64,000 nt of DNA from Asaia bogorensis (GCA_945901855.1 CAMDLT010000022.1:1-64000); one strand, 5' to 3'. Shown: positions 19,619-28,372, counted from the stretch's first letter. Notes: generated by a model from the letters alone, not told the origin. Program-made: numbers and translations.

Positions 19619-20413
19619 ATGTACGATTTTGCCTATCACAAACCAGCCACCCTCGCCGATGCCGCCAAGATGCTGACGAGCGACGCGGACGCCAAGGCTT
19701 TGGCCGGCGGCCAAACCTTGATCCCGACGCTGAAGCAGCGCCTGGCACGGCCAAGCGCCGTCGTCGATCTGTCCGCCGTCAAGGAATTGGCCGGCATTTC
19801 GGTCGGCGGCGGCAAGGTTACGATCGGCGCCATGACGCGCCATGCCGATGTCGCGGCCTCGGCCGAAATCAAGAAAGCCCTGCCCGCGCTCGCCGCCTTG
19901 GCCGACGGCATTGGCGACGCGCAGGTGCGCAACCGCGGCACCATCGGCGGCTCGATCGCCAACAACGATCCGGCCGCCGACTACCCGGCCGCGTGCTTGG
20001 CGCTCGGCGCGACGATCAAAACCGACAGCCGCGAAATCGCCGCGGATGCGTTTTTCCAGGGCATGTTCGAAACCGCCCTCAAGCCCGGCGAACTGATCGT
20101 GTCGGTGAGCTTTCCGATCCCCGAGAAAGCCGCCTACATGAAGTTCGGCCAGCCTGCCTCGCGCTACGCGCTTGTGGGCGTGATGGTCGCAAAGACGCCC
20201 GCAGGCGCGCGCGTTGCCGTAACGGGTGCGGCCGCTTCCGTGTTCCGCTGGAAGGATGCCGAAGCGGCCTTGTCCAAAAACTGGAACGCGACGGCGCTCG
20301 ATGCCTTGAAGGCCGATGCAAGCGCGCTCAATGCCGATATCCATGCGGGCGCCGATTATCGCGCCCATCTGATCGGCGTAATGGCCAAGCGCGCAGTGGC
20401 GGCGGCGGGCTGA
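19619..20413 (+). CDS. coxM: Form II CO-dehydrogenase-like medium subunit, FAD-binding
   Basis: This 264-residue flavoprotein subunit carries electrons between the iron-sulfur clusters and the external acceptor. It has the FAD motifs AGGQTLIP (about residues 29-36) and TIGGSIANNDPAADYP (about residues 109-124), and the C-terminal CO_deh_flav_C region. It starts 21 bases after coxL with GGGAG upstream. The next genes (PAS, NrtA relic) are on the opposite strand, so the structural operon ends here. Confidence 0.94.
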   Translation: MYDFAYHKPATLADAAKMLTSDADAKALAGGQTLIPTLKQRLARPSAVVDLSAVKELAGISVGGGKVTIGAMTRHADVAASAEIKKALPALAALADGIGDAQVRNRGTIGGSIANNDPAADYPAACLALGATIKTDSREIAADAFFQGMFETALKPGELIVSVSFPIPEKAAYMKFGQPASRYALVGVMVAKTPAGARVAVTGAAASVFRWKDAEAALSKNWNATALDALKADASALNADIHAGADYRAHLIGVMAKRAVAAAG

Positions 20414-20423
20414 GGCCCGCCCC

Positions 20424-20894
20424 TTAGGTCTCCTGCCCGCTCTGCCAGCGATAGAGGGTGAGGCACAAAAACGCTTCGATGTGCCCGTCGGCGGCGGCAA
20501 AAGGCAGCATCACGCCTTCAAGCTCGCTCACATGGGCGTGGTGCTGCAACGTCGGCGGGCCGCTATACCAATTGGGTGCCCGGCTCGCGACGGCCGCAAC
20601 AAGGCTCGCATTTAGATTGGATTGCGTGCCCGTGCGCAGCAATTCATCGACATACAGGCCCGGCCGCCCCGGCGCTCCTGCCTCAAGCACGGCTTCGCCC
20701 AGCAACCGAAAGCGGAAACGCAGCGGCGCGTGCTCGACGGCAAGCAGATAGATGTTGGGCAGCAGACGGGCCACCGCCATCGGATCGAAATCCGCATAGA
20801 GCGGCACGTCGTGCCCGTCCCGCCTTAGACCCTGCCAGTGCGCGACGATGGCGGCGAGTTTCGGCGGCAGAAGGTCGAGCGAAGGCAGCGGCAT
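20424..20894 (-). CDS. PAS_5 domain protein
   Basis: This 156-residue protein consists almost entirely of a PAS_5 domain of the kind common in Rhodospirillales. It has HWQGLRRDGHDVPLYADFDP, the strand-rich LRFRFRLLGEAV segment, and a C-terminal strand ending in VMLPFAAADG. No output domain is attached, so it may act through protein contacts as a sensor. It sits opposite the cox genes, between coxM and the NrtA fragment. The ligand or cofactor is not predictable. Confidence 0.75.
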   Translation of the reverse strand: MPLPSLDLLPPKLAAIVAHWQGLRRDGHDVPLYADFDPMAVARLLPNIYLLAVEHAPLRFRFRLLGEAVLEAGAPGRPGLYVDELLRTGTQSNLNASLVAAVASRAPNWYSGPPTLQHHAHVSELEGVMLPFAAADGHIEAFLCLTLYRWQSGQET

Positions 20895-21012
20895 GGCGAC
20901 AAAATAGGTATTGCCGCCGCTGCCGTCCAGCTCCTTCAGTACCGCCGGTACGGCAGGAACTTGCCGTGCATGGTGACTTTCACGCGGTCGCCCTTGGGAT
21001 CGGGCAGACGCT

Positions 21013-21312
21013 TCATGTCCATTTCAAAATCGACAGCTTCGCAGCTTTGCTCGCATGCTCGGGCACGCGTCGCACTTGGCCCAGCCCGTCGACGAAGGTC
21101 ACGGGCCAGTTCAGGTGGTCCTGCGCCGAAATCGCTTCGGCAATCTGCTTGCGGTTTTCGGCCTTGTGCGCGAACGCGGCAGCTTCCACGATCGAGCGTA
21201 TCGGCGCCTGGAACGTGTTGGGCATTTTTTGCGTGAAATCGCGGCTGGCGGCGAACACGCAGCACGAATGCCCGCCCCACAATTCGCGCGTCAGGCGATG
21301 GATGAAACTCAT
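21013..21312 (-). pseudogene. Fragment of an NrtA/CmpA-type nitrate or bicarbonate binding protein
   Basis: The 99-residue frame matches only the late-middle part of NrtA/CmpA ABC binding proteins: LTRELWGGHSCCVF, then PNTFQAPIRSIVEAAAFAHK, ENRKQIAEAIS and finally DGLGQVRRVPE. The N-terminal two thirds are missing, because the MoxR gene starts immediately upstream on the other strand. After VRRVPE the frame degenerates and stops. A different frame (20936 to about 21050) ends in KGDRVKVTMHGKFLPYRRY and may be another remnant. No nrtB or nrtC genes are nearby. This is a deletion relic. Confidence 0.75.
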
Positions 21313-21390
21313 GCCCTCGCCCCTGCCTCTTTCGCCAAAGGGGGCTCCCGTGCCATGCTCGGAAAAGCCACATAACCGCGCGAGACTCCA

Positions 21391-22293
21391 ATGCAATTGC
21401 CCACCAACATCGACGAAACCCTGGCGCTGCTGACAGCGCAGCGCTATGTCGCCGAGCGCAGCTTGGCGACGGCGCTGTTTTTGGCGCTCAAACTTGGCCG
21501 TCCGCTGTTTTTGGAGGGCGAGCCGGGGACCGGCAAAACCGAGATCGCGAAAGTTCTGGCGGCGAGCCTGGGGCGCAAACTCATTCGCCTGCAATGCTAC
21601 GAAGGGCTCGACGCCGCCAGCGCCGTCTATGAATGGAATTATCCGCGCCAGATGATGGAAATCCGGCTGGCGGAAGCAGGCAAAACCGCCTCGGCCGGTC
21701 TCGAAGCCGATATCTTCAGCGAGCGTTTCTTGATCCGCCGTCCGCTGCTCGAAGCGCTTTCGCCCGATGCGGCAGGCCCGCCCGTGCTCTTGATCGACGA
21801 GCTCGACCGCGCGGACGAGCCGTTCGAAGCCTATCTGCTCGAAGTGCTCGGCGATTGGCAGGTCTCGATCCCGGAATTGGGCACGATCAAAGCCCCCGCC
21901 CCGCCGATTTGCATCGTCACGTCCAACCGCACGCGCGAAGTTCACGACGCGCTCAAACGGCGCTGCTTCTATGCGTGGGTCGATTTCCCGGACGCCGCGC
22001 GCGAGCTTGAAATCGTGCGCGCCAAGTGCCCCGGCGTCGGCGCCAATCTCTCGGCGCAAGTCGTCGCGTTCGTGCAAAAACTGCGGCGCGAGGAACTGTT
22101 CAAACTTCCCGGCGTCGCCGAGACGCTCGACTGGACCAACGCGCTGACGGCGCTCGACCGCATCGCGCTCGACCCCTCGACGATCGACGACACGCTGGGC
22201 GCGTTGCTCAAATACCAGGACGACATCGCCAAGGTGCGCGGCACAACGGCGCTGAAGCTGCTCAAAGAAGTCGAAGCCGAAGCCGTCCCATGA
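21391..22293 (+). CDS. coxD: MoxR-family AAA+ ATPase (CoxD-like)
   Basis: This 300-residue AAA+ protein has Walker A GEPGTGKTE (about 44-52), Walker B VLLIDELDRADE and sensor residues around SNRTRE. CoxD acts with the VWA protein CoxE as a chaperone that installs the sulfur/copper part of the CO dehydrogenase active site in Oligotropha. Here, with a form II enzyme, it may perform a related maturation step. It overlaps coxE by four bases. Confidence 0.9.
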   Translation: MQLPTNIDETLALLTAQRYVAERSLATALFLALKLGRPLFLEGEPGTGKTEIAKVLAASLGRKLIRLQCYEGLDAASAVYEWNYPRQMMEIRLAEAGKTASAGLEADIFSERFLIRRPLLEALSPDAAGPPVLLIDELDRADEPFEAYLLEVLGDWQVSIPELGTIKAPAPPICIVTSNRTREVHDALKRRCFYAWVDFPDAARELEIVRAKCPGVGANLSAQVVAFVQKLRREELFKLPGVAETLDWTNALTALDRIALDPSTIDDTLGALLKYQDDIAKVRGTTALKLLKEVEAEAVP

Positions 22294-23513
22294 GCGCTGC
22301 TTCCGGCATGCTGCTCGACAATGTGGTGCATTTCGTGCGGCTGCTGCGCGCGGCAGGCTTGCCGGTCGGCCCCGGACGCGCGATAGAAGCCGCGCGCGCC
22401 GCCGAGGCCGCAGGTATTGCACGCAAACGCGATCTCTATTGGGCATTGCACGCGACGCTGGTCAATCGCCACGAGCAGCGCGAGATTTTCGACCAGGCCT
22501 TTCGGCTGTTCTGGCGCGATCCCAAATTGCTCGAACGCGCGATGGGCATGCTGTTGCCGCAAGCAACCGACCCAGACGCCGACGCCATCGACGCCGACCC
22601 GACCTTGCGACGCGTGGCCGAAGCGTTCCATCGCCCGCCGCCGCCGCCCGCATCCAACGGGTCGGAGCCGGAGGACAAAACCGACTTCGACGCGGCGATG
22701 ACGTGGTCGGACAGCGAACTGCTGCAAAAGCAGGATTTCGAGCAAATGTCGGCCGCCGAAATGGCCGCAGCCAAACGCGCGATGCTGCGTTTGAACGTCG
22801 CGTTTCCGGCGCGCCGCACGCGCCGCCAACGGCCGAGCATGTCGGGCCATCGGCTCGATCCGCGCGCCACCTTGCGCGCGATGCTGCGCGCGGGCGGCGA
22901 CCTTGCGCAATTGCGTTTCAAGACCCCGCGCATCGAGACGCCGCCGCTGGTCGTGCTGCTCGACATTTCGGGCTCGATGGAACGCTATGCGCGCATGTTC
23001 CTGCATTTTGTCCATCTGCTCGCCAACGACCGCGCGCGGGTGCACGTGTTTTTGTTCGGCACGCGTCTCAGCAACGTCACGCGCGCGCTGCGGCGCAAGG
23101 ATATCGACCTTGCGCTGGCCAAAGTGGCCGAGCAGGTCGAAGACTGGTCGGGCGGCACGCGCATGGGTGCTTGCCTGCGCGAGTTCAATTGGCGCTGGGG
23201 GCGGCGCGTGCTGGCGCGCAGCCCGACCGTGCTGCTGGTCAGCGACGGGCTCGACCGCGAAGCCGGGGCCGGGCTAGCGCTGGAGGCCGAACGGCTGGCC
23301 AAATCCTGCGGACGGCTGATTTGGCTCAACCCGCTCTTGCGCTACAGCGGTTTTGCGCCCAAATCCTTGGGCGTGAAAGCGCTGCTGCCCTATGTGGACG
23401 AATTTCGGCCCGTCCACAATCTTGCAAGCCTGTCGGCGTTGGTCGAAGCCCTGGCCGAACCGCCCGCTGCACGTTCGCACGGGCACTATCGATGGAAAGG
23501 TGCCGCAGCATGA
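22290..23513 (+). CDS. coxE: VWA-domain protein, CoxE-like
   Basis: This 407-residue protein pairs with the MoxR ATPase. The N-terminal half is helical, with a proline-rich linker around residue 115. The C-terminal half is a von Willebrand A domain with an intact MIDAS motif DISGSM (about 228-233), a later WSGGTRMG loop and VSDGLDR. These metal-binding residues support an adhesion or chaperone role on the Mo hydroxylase. The four-base overlaps on both sides show translational coupling. Confidence 0.9.
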   Translation: MSAASGMLLDNVVHFVRLLRAAGLPVGPGRAIEAARAAEAAGIARKRDLYWALHATLVNRHEQREIFDQAFRLFWRDPKLLERAMGMLLPQATDPDADAIDADPTLRRVAEAFHRPPPPPASNGSEPEDKTDFDAAMTWSDSELLQKQDFEQMSAAEMAAAKRAMLRLNVAFPARRTRRQRPSMSGHRLDPRATLRAMLRAGGDLAQLRFKTPRIETPPLVVLLDISGSMERYARMFLHFVHLLANDRARVHVFLFGTRLSNVTRALRRKDIDLALAKVAEQVEDWSGGTRMGACLREFNWRWGRRVLARSPTVLLVSDGLDREAGAGLALEAERLAKSCGRLIWLNPLLRYSGFAPKSLGVKALLPYVDEFRPVHNLASLSALVEALAEPPAARSHGHYRWKGAAA

Positions 23514-23824
23514 GCGACGATATTCTCGAGCAAGCGGCGGCCTGGCGCGCGAGCGGATCCGGCGTGGCGCTCGCCACGGTGGTTGCCACCTGGGGCTCGT
23601 CGCCGCGCCCGGTCGGATCGCTGCTGGCGGTCGATGCGGCGGGAAAGTTCGTCGGCTCGGTTTCGGGCGGCTGCATCGAAGGCGCCGTCATCAAAGAAGC
23701 GCTCGACGCCATCGCAACCGGCCGTCCGCGCACGCTCGATTTTGGCGTCACCAACGAGCAGGCGTGGGATGTGGGCCTCGCATGCGGCGGCAAGGTGCAG
23801 GTGTTCGTGGAAAGGCTCGATTGA
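23510..23824 (+). CDS. coxF: CoxF/XdhC N-terminal domain protein
   Basis: This 104-residue protein matches only the XdhC/CoxI N-terminal domain, with VVATWGSSPRPVGS and SVSGGCIEGAV plus the late Cys (ACGGKVQVF). XdhC proteins bind molybdenum cofactor and protect or hand it over before insertion. Here the domain is a separate small gene. It starts inside the coxE stop and ends one base before the next XdhC gene, which supplies the Rossmann half. Confidence 0.87.
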   Translation: MSDDILEQAAAWRASGSGVALATVVATWGSSPRPVGSLLAVDAAGKFVGSVSGGCIEGAVIKEALDAIATGRPRTLDFGVTNEQAWDVGLACGGKVQVFVERLD

Positions 23825-23825
23825 A

Positions 23826-24518
23826 ATGACGCCCGAAATTCTGGCGGCCCTCCAAAAGGCGTGCACCGCCAAGCGGCCCGTGGCGCTGGTGACCAACCTT
23901 CGGTCGGGCGCGCAAAAGCTCGTGTACGACGGCGAAAGCGAAGGGCCGCTTTGCATCGATGTCGACATGATGGCCGGCGCCATGGACATGCTCCAGCGCG
24001 ACCAAAGCGGCACGATCCAGACCGGCGCCGGGCCGATCTTCGTCAATGTCTTCAATCCGCCGCCGCGCCTGATCATTGTCGGGGCCGTGCATATCGCCGA
24101 TCCGCTGGCGCGCATGGCAAGCCTTGCGGGCTACGGCACCACCTTGATCGATCCACGGCGCGCCTTTGCCGCGTCGCAAAAATTCGACGGCTACGCGGTT
24201 CTGGGCGACTGGCCCGACGAAGCGATGGCCGTCTTGAAGCCCGATGCGCGCACCGCCATCGTCACCCTCACCCACGACCCCAAAATCGACGATCCCGCCC
24301 TCGAAGCAGCCCTAGCGTCGAAGGCGTTTTACATCGGCGCTTTGGGCTCGCGCAAAACCCACGCGGCGCGCTTGGAGCGCCTGGCCGCACGCGGCTTCGA
24401 CGATACGGCACGCAAGCGCATTCGCGGCCCCGTGGGGCTGGCAATCGGCGCACTGTCGCCTGCCGAAATCGCCGTCTCGATCGTCGCCGAGATCACGCAA
24501 GTGCGACGCGGAGCGTGA
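23826..24518 (+). CDS. XdhC-family protein with Rossmann domain
   Basis: This 230-residue protein carries the XdhC Rossmann-like C-terminal domain (LIIVGAVHIADPLARMA...TLIDPR; ALGSRKTHAARLERL; GPVGLAIGALSPAEIAVSI). A shorter N-terminal part resembles the CoxI domain. XdhC-type factors stabilise sulfurated molybdenum cofactor and deliver it to the apo-hydroxylase. Together with the preceding CoxF-like protein it probably forms a split XdhC system. Confidence 0.88.
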   Translation: MTPEILAALQKACTAKRPVALVTNLRSGAQKLVYDGESEGPLCIDVDMMAGAMDMLQRDQSGTIQTGAGPIFVNVFNPPPRLIIVGAVHIADPLARMASLAGYGTTLIDPRRAFAASQKFDGYAVLGDWPDEAMAVLKPDARTAIVTLTHDPKIDDPALEAALASKAFYIGALGSRKTHAARLERLAARGFDDTARKRIRGPVGLAIGALSPAEIAVSIVAEITQVRRGA

Positions 24519-24522
24519 GGCC

Positions 24523-26142
24523 ATGCGCTTCGGGCCTTTGACGCTCGACGAGGCCGAAGGTGCCGTGCTCGCGCACGGCCTCAAATCCTCCGACATCGCG
24601 TTTCGCAAAGGCCGCCGCTTGAGCGCCGACGATATCGCGGCCTTGCGCGCTGCGGGCCTCCAGCAAATCGTCGCGGCCAGATTCGATGCGGACGACGTTC
24701 TTGAAGACGAAGCGGCCCAGCAATTGGCGGCGGCGATCGCATGCGACGGCGCCAGCGTCGCGGCGCCATTTACGGGCCGTTGCAATCTGTTTGCGAACGC
24801 GGCCGGGCTTGCGCGCATCGATGCCGCCGCGATCGCCGCGATCAACGCGGTCGACGAAGCGATCACGATCGCAACCCTTGCCGACTTTGCCCCAGTCGCG
24901 CCGCGCAGCATGCTGGCGACGGTCAAAATCATCCCGTTTGCCGCCCCCAAAACCGCGCTCGAGACCTGCCTTGCGATCGCGCGCGAACGCCCAGCCGTTG
25001 CGCTCGCACCCTTTGGCAAACTGCGTGCGGCGCTGATCCAGACCACCCTGCCCGGCCTCAAGGCCAGCGTGCTCGACGGCACCGAAGCCGCAACGCGCGC
25101 GCGCCTTGCGAGTTTGGGGGGCGAGCTGGTCCAAACCGTCCGCTGCGCGCACGACGTTGGCGCACTTGCGGCAGCATTGCGCGACGCGCAGCACGCAGGC
25201 CACGATCCGATCCTGATCTTGGGCGCGTCCGCCATCGTCGACCGGCGCGATGCGGTTCCGGCTGCCATCGAAGCGGCAGGCGGGCGGATCGAGCGCTTCG
25301 GCATGCCGGTCGATCCCGGCAACCTTTTGTTGCTGGGCTCGCTCGGGGCCACGCGCATTGTCGGCTTGCCGGGCTGCGCGCGCTCCCCCAAATTGAACGG
25401 CTTCGATTGGGTGCTGCAACGTTTTGCGGCCGACCTTGCCATCGACCGGCATGCCATCGCTGCCATGGGCGTCGGCGGTTTGCTGGCGGAGGTCCCGCGC
25501 CCCAGCCCGCGCGCCGGCACAACAGCGCCAAGCGCGCCGCGCATTGCAGCGATCGTGCTCGCGGCCGGCAAATCCTCGCGCATGGCGCCCGACAACAAAC
25601 TCTTTGTCGAAATCGACGGACGCTCTTTGTTGGCACATGCCGTCGATGCCGCCGCCGCCTCGCAGGCTGCGACCACCATCGTCGTCGTCGGCAACGCGGC
25701 CGCACGCGCGCGCGCAGCGCTTGGCACGCGCAACATAACCGTCGTCGACAATCCGAATTTCGCCGACGGGCTGGCAAGCTCGCTGCGCGCCGGCCTTGCT
25801 GCGATCCCCGCCGATTGCGAGGGCGCCGTCGTGATGCTGGCCGACATGCCGGGCGTCAAGGGCGCGCATATCGACCGGCTGATCGCCGCGTTTTCGCCGG
25901 GCGACGGGCGCGCCATCTGCGTTGCGGCGCGCAACGGCAAGCGCGGCAACCCCGTGCTGTGGGCGCGCCGCTTTTTTGCCGAAATGCAAACGCTGGACGG
26001 CGACCAAGGGGCGCGCAGCCTCGTGCGGCGCTACGAAGACGCGGTGTGCGAAGTCGACATGCCCGACGACGGCGTGCTGGTCGATCTCGACACGCCCGAC
26101 GCGCTCGAAGCCTTTCGCGCGGCGCTGGAGACACGCGCATGA
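24523..26142 (+). CDS. Fusion of molybdopterin-binding domain and MobA/MocA-like nucleotidyltransferase
   Basis: This 539-residue protein has two parts. Residues 1 to about 335 resemble MoeA/CinA-type molybdopterin-binding proteins (LTLDEAEGAVLAH near the start; a DPILILGASAIVDRRDAVP segment near 230). Residues about 339-539 form a nucleotidyltransferase of the MobA/MocA type (AAIVLAAGKSSRM; LADMPGV; GNPVLW). The second domain would attach a nucleotide, probably CMP, to molybdopterin to form the dinucleotide cofactor needed by the hydroxylase. The fusion is a known architecture and makes sense next to cox genes. It lies four bases from the XdhC gene and overlaps the next gene by four. Confidence 0.88.
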   Translation: MRFGPLTLDEAEGAVLAHGLKSSDIAFRKGRRLSADDIAALRAAGLQQIVAARFDADDVLEDEAAQQLAAAIACDGASVAAPFTGRCNLFANAAGLARIDAAAIAAINAVDEAITIATLADFAPVAPRSMLATVKIIPFAAPKTALETCLAIARERPAVALAPFGKLRAALIQTTLPGLKASVLDGTEAATRARLASLGGELVQTVRCAHDVGALAAALRDAQHAGHDPILILGASAIVDRRDAVPAAIEAAGGRIERFGMPVDPGNLLLLGSLGATRIVGLPGCARSPKLNGFDWVLQRFAADLAIDRHAIAAMGVGGLLAEVPRPSPRAGTTAPSAPRIAAIVLAAGKSSRMAPDNKLFVEIDGRSLLAHAVDAAAASQAATTIVVVGNAAARARAALGTRNITVVDNPNFADGLASSLRAGLAAIPADCEGAVVMLADMPGVKGAHIDRLIAAFSPGDGRAICVAARNGKRGNPVLWARRFFAEMQTLDGDQGARSLVRRYEDAVCEVDMPDDGVLVDLDTPDALEAFRAALETRA

Positions 26143-27335
26143 GCGTTCCGCTGCGCGCGCATTTCCCGATCCTGCGGCCGGGCCTTGCCTATCTCGACAG
26201 TGCGGCAAGCGCCCAGATGCCCGACATCGTGCTGGACGCCGTGCGCCAGTTCGAAACCTCGGCGCGCGCCAACGTCAAGCGCGGCGTGCATCGTCTGGCC
26301 GAAGCGGCAAGCGAAGCCTATGCCCAGGCGCGCCGCCACGTTGCGGCCTATCTCGCCGTTCCAACAGCCGAGATCGTCTTCACCGGCGGCTGCACGGCCG
26401 CGCTCAATCTGGTCGCGCATTCGTTCGGCGCCCTGCTGAAGCCCGGCGACGCAATCTTGTTGAGCGCGCTCGAGCACCATTCCAACATCGTGCCGTGGCA
26501 GATGCTGGCGCAGCGCGCGGGCATCGAGCTGCGCTTTTTGGGCGTCGATGCGCAGGGCCGCATCGATCTAGCCGACCTCGATCGGCTGCTCGATGCGCGC
26601 GTCAAACTTGTTTCGCTGGCGCATGTCTCGAACGTCACGGGGGCGGTGCTCGACGTGCCGATTGTCGTTGCGGCCGCCAAACGGGCGGGCGCGCGGGTGC
26701 TGCTCGACGGCGCGCAGCGCGCGCCGCACGGGCCGCTCGATCTGCCGGCGCTGGGCGTCGATTTCTACGCGTTTGGCGGGCACAAGACATATGCGCCGCA
26801 CGGCGTTGGCGTCTTGTGGGCGCGCGGGCCGTTGCTCGACATGATGCCGCCGTTCCTTGGCGGCGGCGAGATGATCGCGCGGGTCGAACTGCGGACCAGC
26901 ACATGGGCGACTGCGCCCGCCAAATTCGAAGCGGGCACGCCGCCCATCGGCGCCGCCATTGGCCTTGGGGCGGCCTGCGCGTGGCTCGCAACGCTCGACT
27001 GGGCGGCGATCGCCGCCAACGAAGCGCGTCTTGCGGGCCGTTTGCTCGACGGGCTTGCGCAAACGCCCGGCGTGCGCGTGCTGGGACCGCAAAGCCTGCA
27101 AGCGCGTGCGCCGGTCGTCTCGTTCGACGTGGCGGGCGCGCATCCGCACGATGTTTGCCAGATCATGGACGAAAGCGGCGTGGCTTTGCGCGGCGGCCAC
27201 CATTGCGCGCAACCGCTGCATGCCCATTTCGACCTCGCCGGCACGACACGCGCCTCGCTTGCCCTCTACAGCGACGATTCCGACATCGACGCGTTTTTCG
27301 AGGGGCTCGCGCGCGTGCGCCGGATCTTGCTGTGA
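26139..27335 (+). CDS. SufS-like cysteine desulfurase
   Basis: This 398-residue PLP enzyme has the AT-V fold of group II cysteine desulfurases. The PLP Lys lies in FGGHKTYAP (about Lys216), and the persulfide Cys in RGGHHCAQP (about Cys356). It would take sulfur from cysteine and pass it to an acceptor. In a Mo-hydroxylase maturation operon the likely acceptor is the molybdenum cofactor (XdhC-linked sulfuration) or the active-site cluster, rather than general Fe-S assembly. General SUF genes (sufBCD) are absent from the window. Confidence 0.87.
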   Translation: MSVPLRAHFPILRPGLAYLDSAASAQMPDIVLDAVRQFETSARANVKRGVHRLAEAASEAYAQARRHVAAYLAVPTAEIVFTGGCTAALNLVAHSFGALLKPGDAILLSALEHHSNIVPWQMLAQRAGIELRFLGVDAQGRIDLADLDRLLDARVKLVSLAHVSNVTGAVLDVPIVVAAAKRAGARVLLDGAQRAPHGPLDLPALGVDFYAFGGHKTYAPHGVGVLWARGPLLDMMPPFLGGGEMIARVELRTSTWATAPAKFEAGTPPIGAAIGLGAACAWLATLDWAAIAANEARLAGRLLDGLAQTPGVRVLGPQSLQARAPVVSFDVAGAHPHDVCQIMDESGVALRGGHHCAQPLHAHFDLAGTTRASLALYSDDSDIDAFFEGLARVRRILL

Positions 27336-27742
27336 GCGAAGCACTCTACCACGACGCGATCCTGGCGCTGGCCAAGGACCGCACGCATGCCGGGCGGCTC
27401 GACGCGCCCGCGCGCACCGGCACGCTCGACAATCCTTTGTGCGGCGACCGCGTGACGCTCGATATCGCGCTTGGCGACGACGGCACGATCCGGCGGATTC
27501 GGCATTTTGTGCGCGGCTGCGCACTGTGCCAGGCGTCGGCGGCGGCCTTGGCGGCGGCGCTCGAAGGCCGCACCGCCGCCGACCTGGACGCCGCCGACGC
27601 AGCCCTGGAGCGCGCGCTCGCGGGCCAAAAAGGCCCTGAAAGCGACGTTTGGCAGTCTTTTTTGCCGGTCGGGCGCCATTCCAGCCGGTTCGATTGCGTG
27701 CGCCTGCCGCTGGCGGCAGCGCGGCGCACTTTGGAGGCTTGA
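27332..27742 (+). CDS. SufU/NifU N-terminal-like sulfur acceptor protein
   Basis: This 136-residue protein keeps all the ligand positions known for SufU: Cys37 and Asp39 in NPLCGD, Cys63/Cys66 in GCALCQAS, and Cys122 near the C-terminus (FDCVRLP). In Bacillus, zinc-bound SufU accepts persulfide sulfur from SufS. The GTG start at 27332 overlaps the desulfurase stop (GTGA), so the two are translationally coupled. This pairing suggests a dedicated SufS-SufU sulfur relay for the molybdenum enzyme. It is the last gene of the operon. Confidence 0.85.
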   Translation: MSEALYHDAILALAKDRTHAGRLDAPARTGTLDNPLCGDRVTLDIALGDDGTIRRIRHFVRGCALCQASAAALAAALEGRTAADLDAADAALERALAGQKGPESDVWQSFLPVGRHSSRFDCVRLPLAAARRTLEA

Positions 27743-27788
27743 TTTACGTCGGCAACCTCGGTACATAGACCGCCTTTCGCGGGCCAAA

Positions 27789-27864
27789 GTTCCCTTCGTC
27801 TAGAGGCCTAGGACACCACCCTTTCACGGTGGATACAGGGGTTCGAATCCCCTAGGGAACGCCA
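27789..27864 (+). tRNA. tRNA-Glu (anticodon TTC)
   Basis: The cloverleaf is complete: acceptor GTTCCCT/AGGGAAC, anticodon stem CCACC/GGTGG with loop CTTTCAC (anticodon TTC), T-arm AGGGG TTCGAAT CCCCT, discriminator G and an encoded CCA (27862-27864). Confidence 0.96.
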
Positions 27865-27904
27865 GCACTTAGCCGTCAGATCGTTAGTTTTCTTCCGGCT
27901 TTGG

Positions 27905-28213
27905 TTGCTATTTGGCGAAGAGGCGCTGCCAGCGCTGGCCAGCATGCATTGTCAACCACGTCTTTTTTATGCCTGCTGGCACCGCGCCCGCTGCCTGTCC
28001 GCGTGCGCTGCGTTCGATCCGCTCATCTTGGGTTGGCTGCAGATGCACGAAATCGAGCGCGAGCCGTTCCGATTCAAATACCGACTGCGCGCAATTGCTA
28101 TCGACGGCACCCCCACCCATGCGCGCACGGCACCGGTTCTGAGATACCGCAATATCTGGCAGTCCGTCGAAAGCCTGCTTCTGCCCTTCGCCGCCGACGG
28201 CAGCGTCGTTTGA
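27905..28213 (+). pseudogene. Shortened PAS_5-type protein
   Basis: The 102-codon frame contains YACWHRARCL, FDPLILGWLQMHEIE and PFRFKYRLRAIAI, which follow the PAS_5 pattern seen in the intact gene at 20424-20894. It jumps to a C-terminal piece (VESLLLPFAADGSVV), so about 50 residues from the middle are missing. The only start is a TTG without a good ribosome site. It looks like a paralog after an internal deletion, but a short functional sensor cannot be excluded. Confidence 0.5.
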
Positions 28214-28222
28214 CCGACTGCG

Positions 28223-28372
28223 TCAGCTCTCCAGAAAATTGAAAAGGATCACCAGGATCGCCAAGATCGCCAGCGCGGGCGCGATCGGGCCGCTGGCCGG
28301 GAACAGCACCAGCAACGCAAAAATCGGCAACAGGGCCAGCATCGAGCGATAGGTGCGCGTAATTTTCTTCAT
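28223..28372 (-). CDS. Small membrane protein (49 aa) downstream of pucC
   Basis: This is a 49-residue protein with a basic start (MKKITRTYR) and two hydrophobic stretches (about 11-26 and 30-46) broken by a Pro-Gly turn, ending FLES. A clean GGAG ribosome site lies six bases before the ATG. It lies on the same strand, 89 bases after pucC. It matches no family I know. Its position invites a link to antenna assembly, but the sequence alone does not prove that. Confidence 0.6.
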   Translation of the reverse strand: MKKITRTYRSMLALLPIFALLVLFPASGPIAPALAILAILVILFNFLES

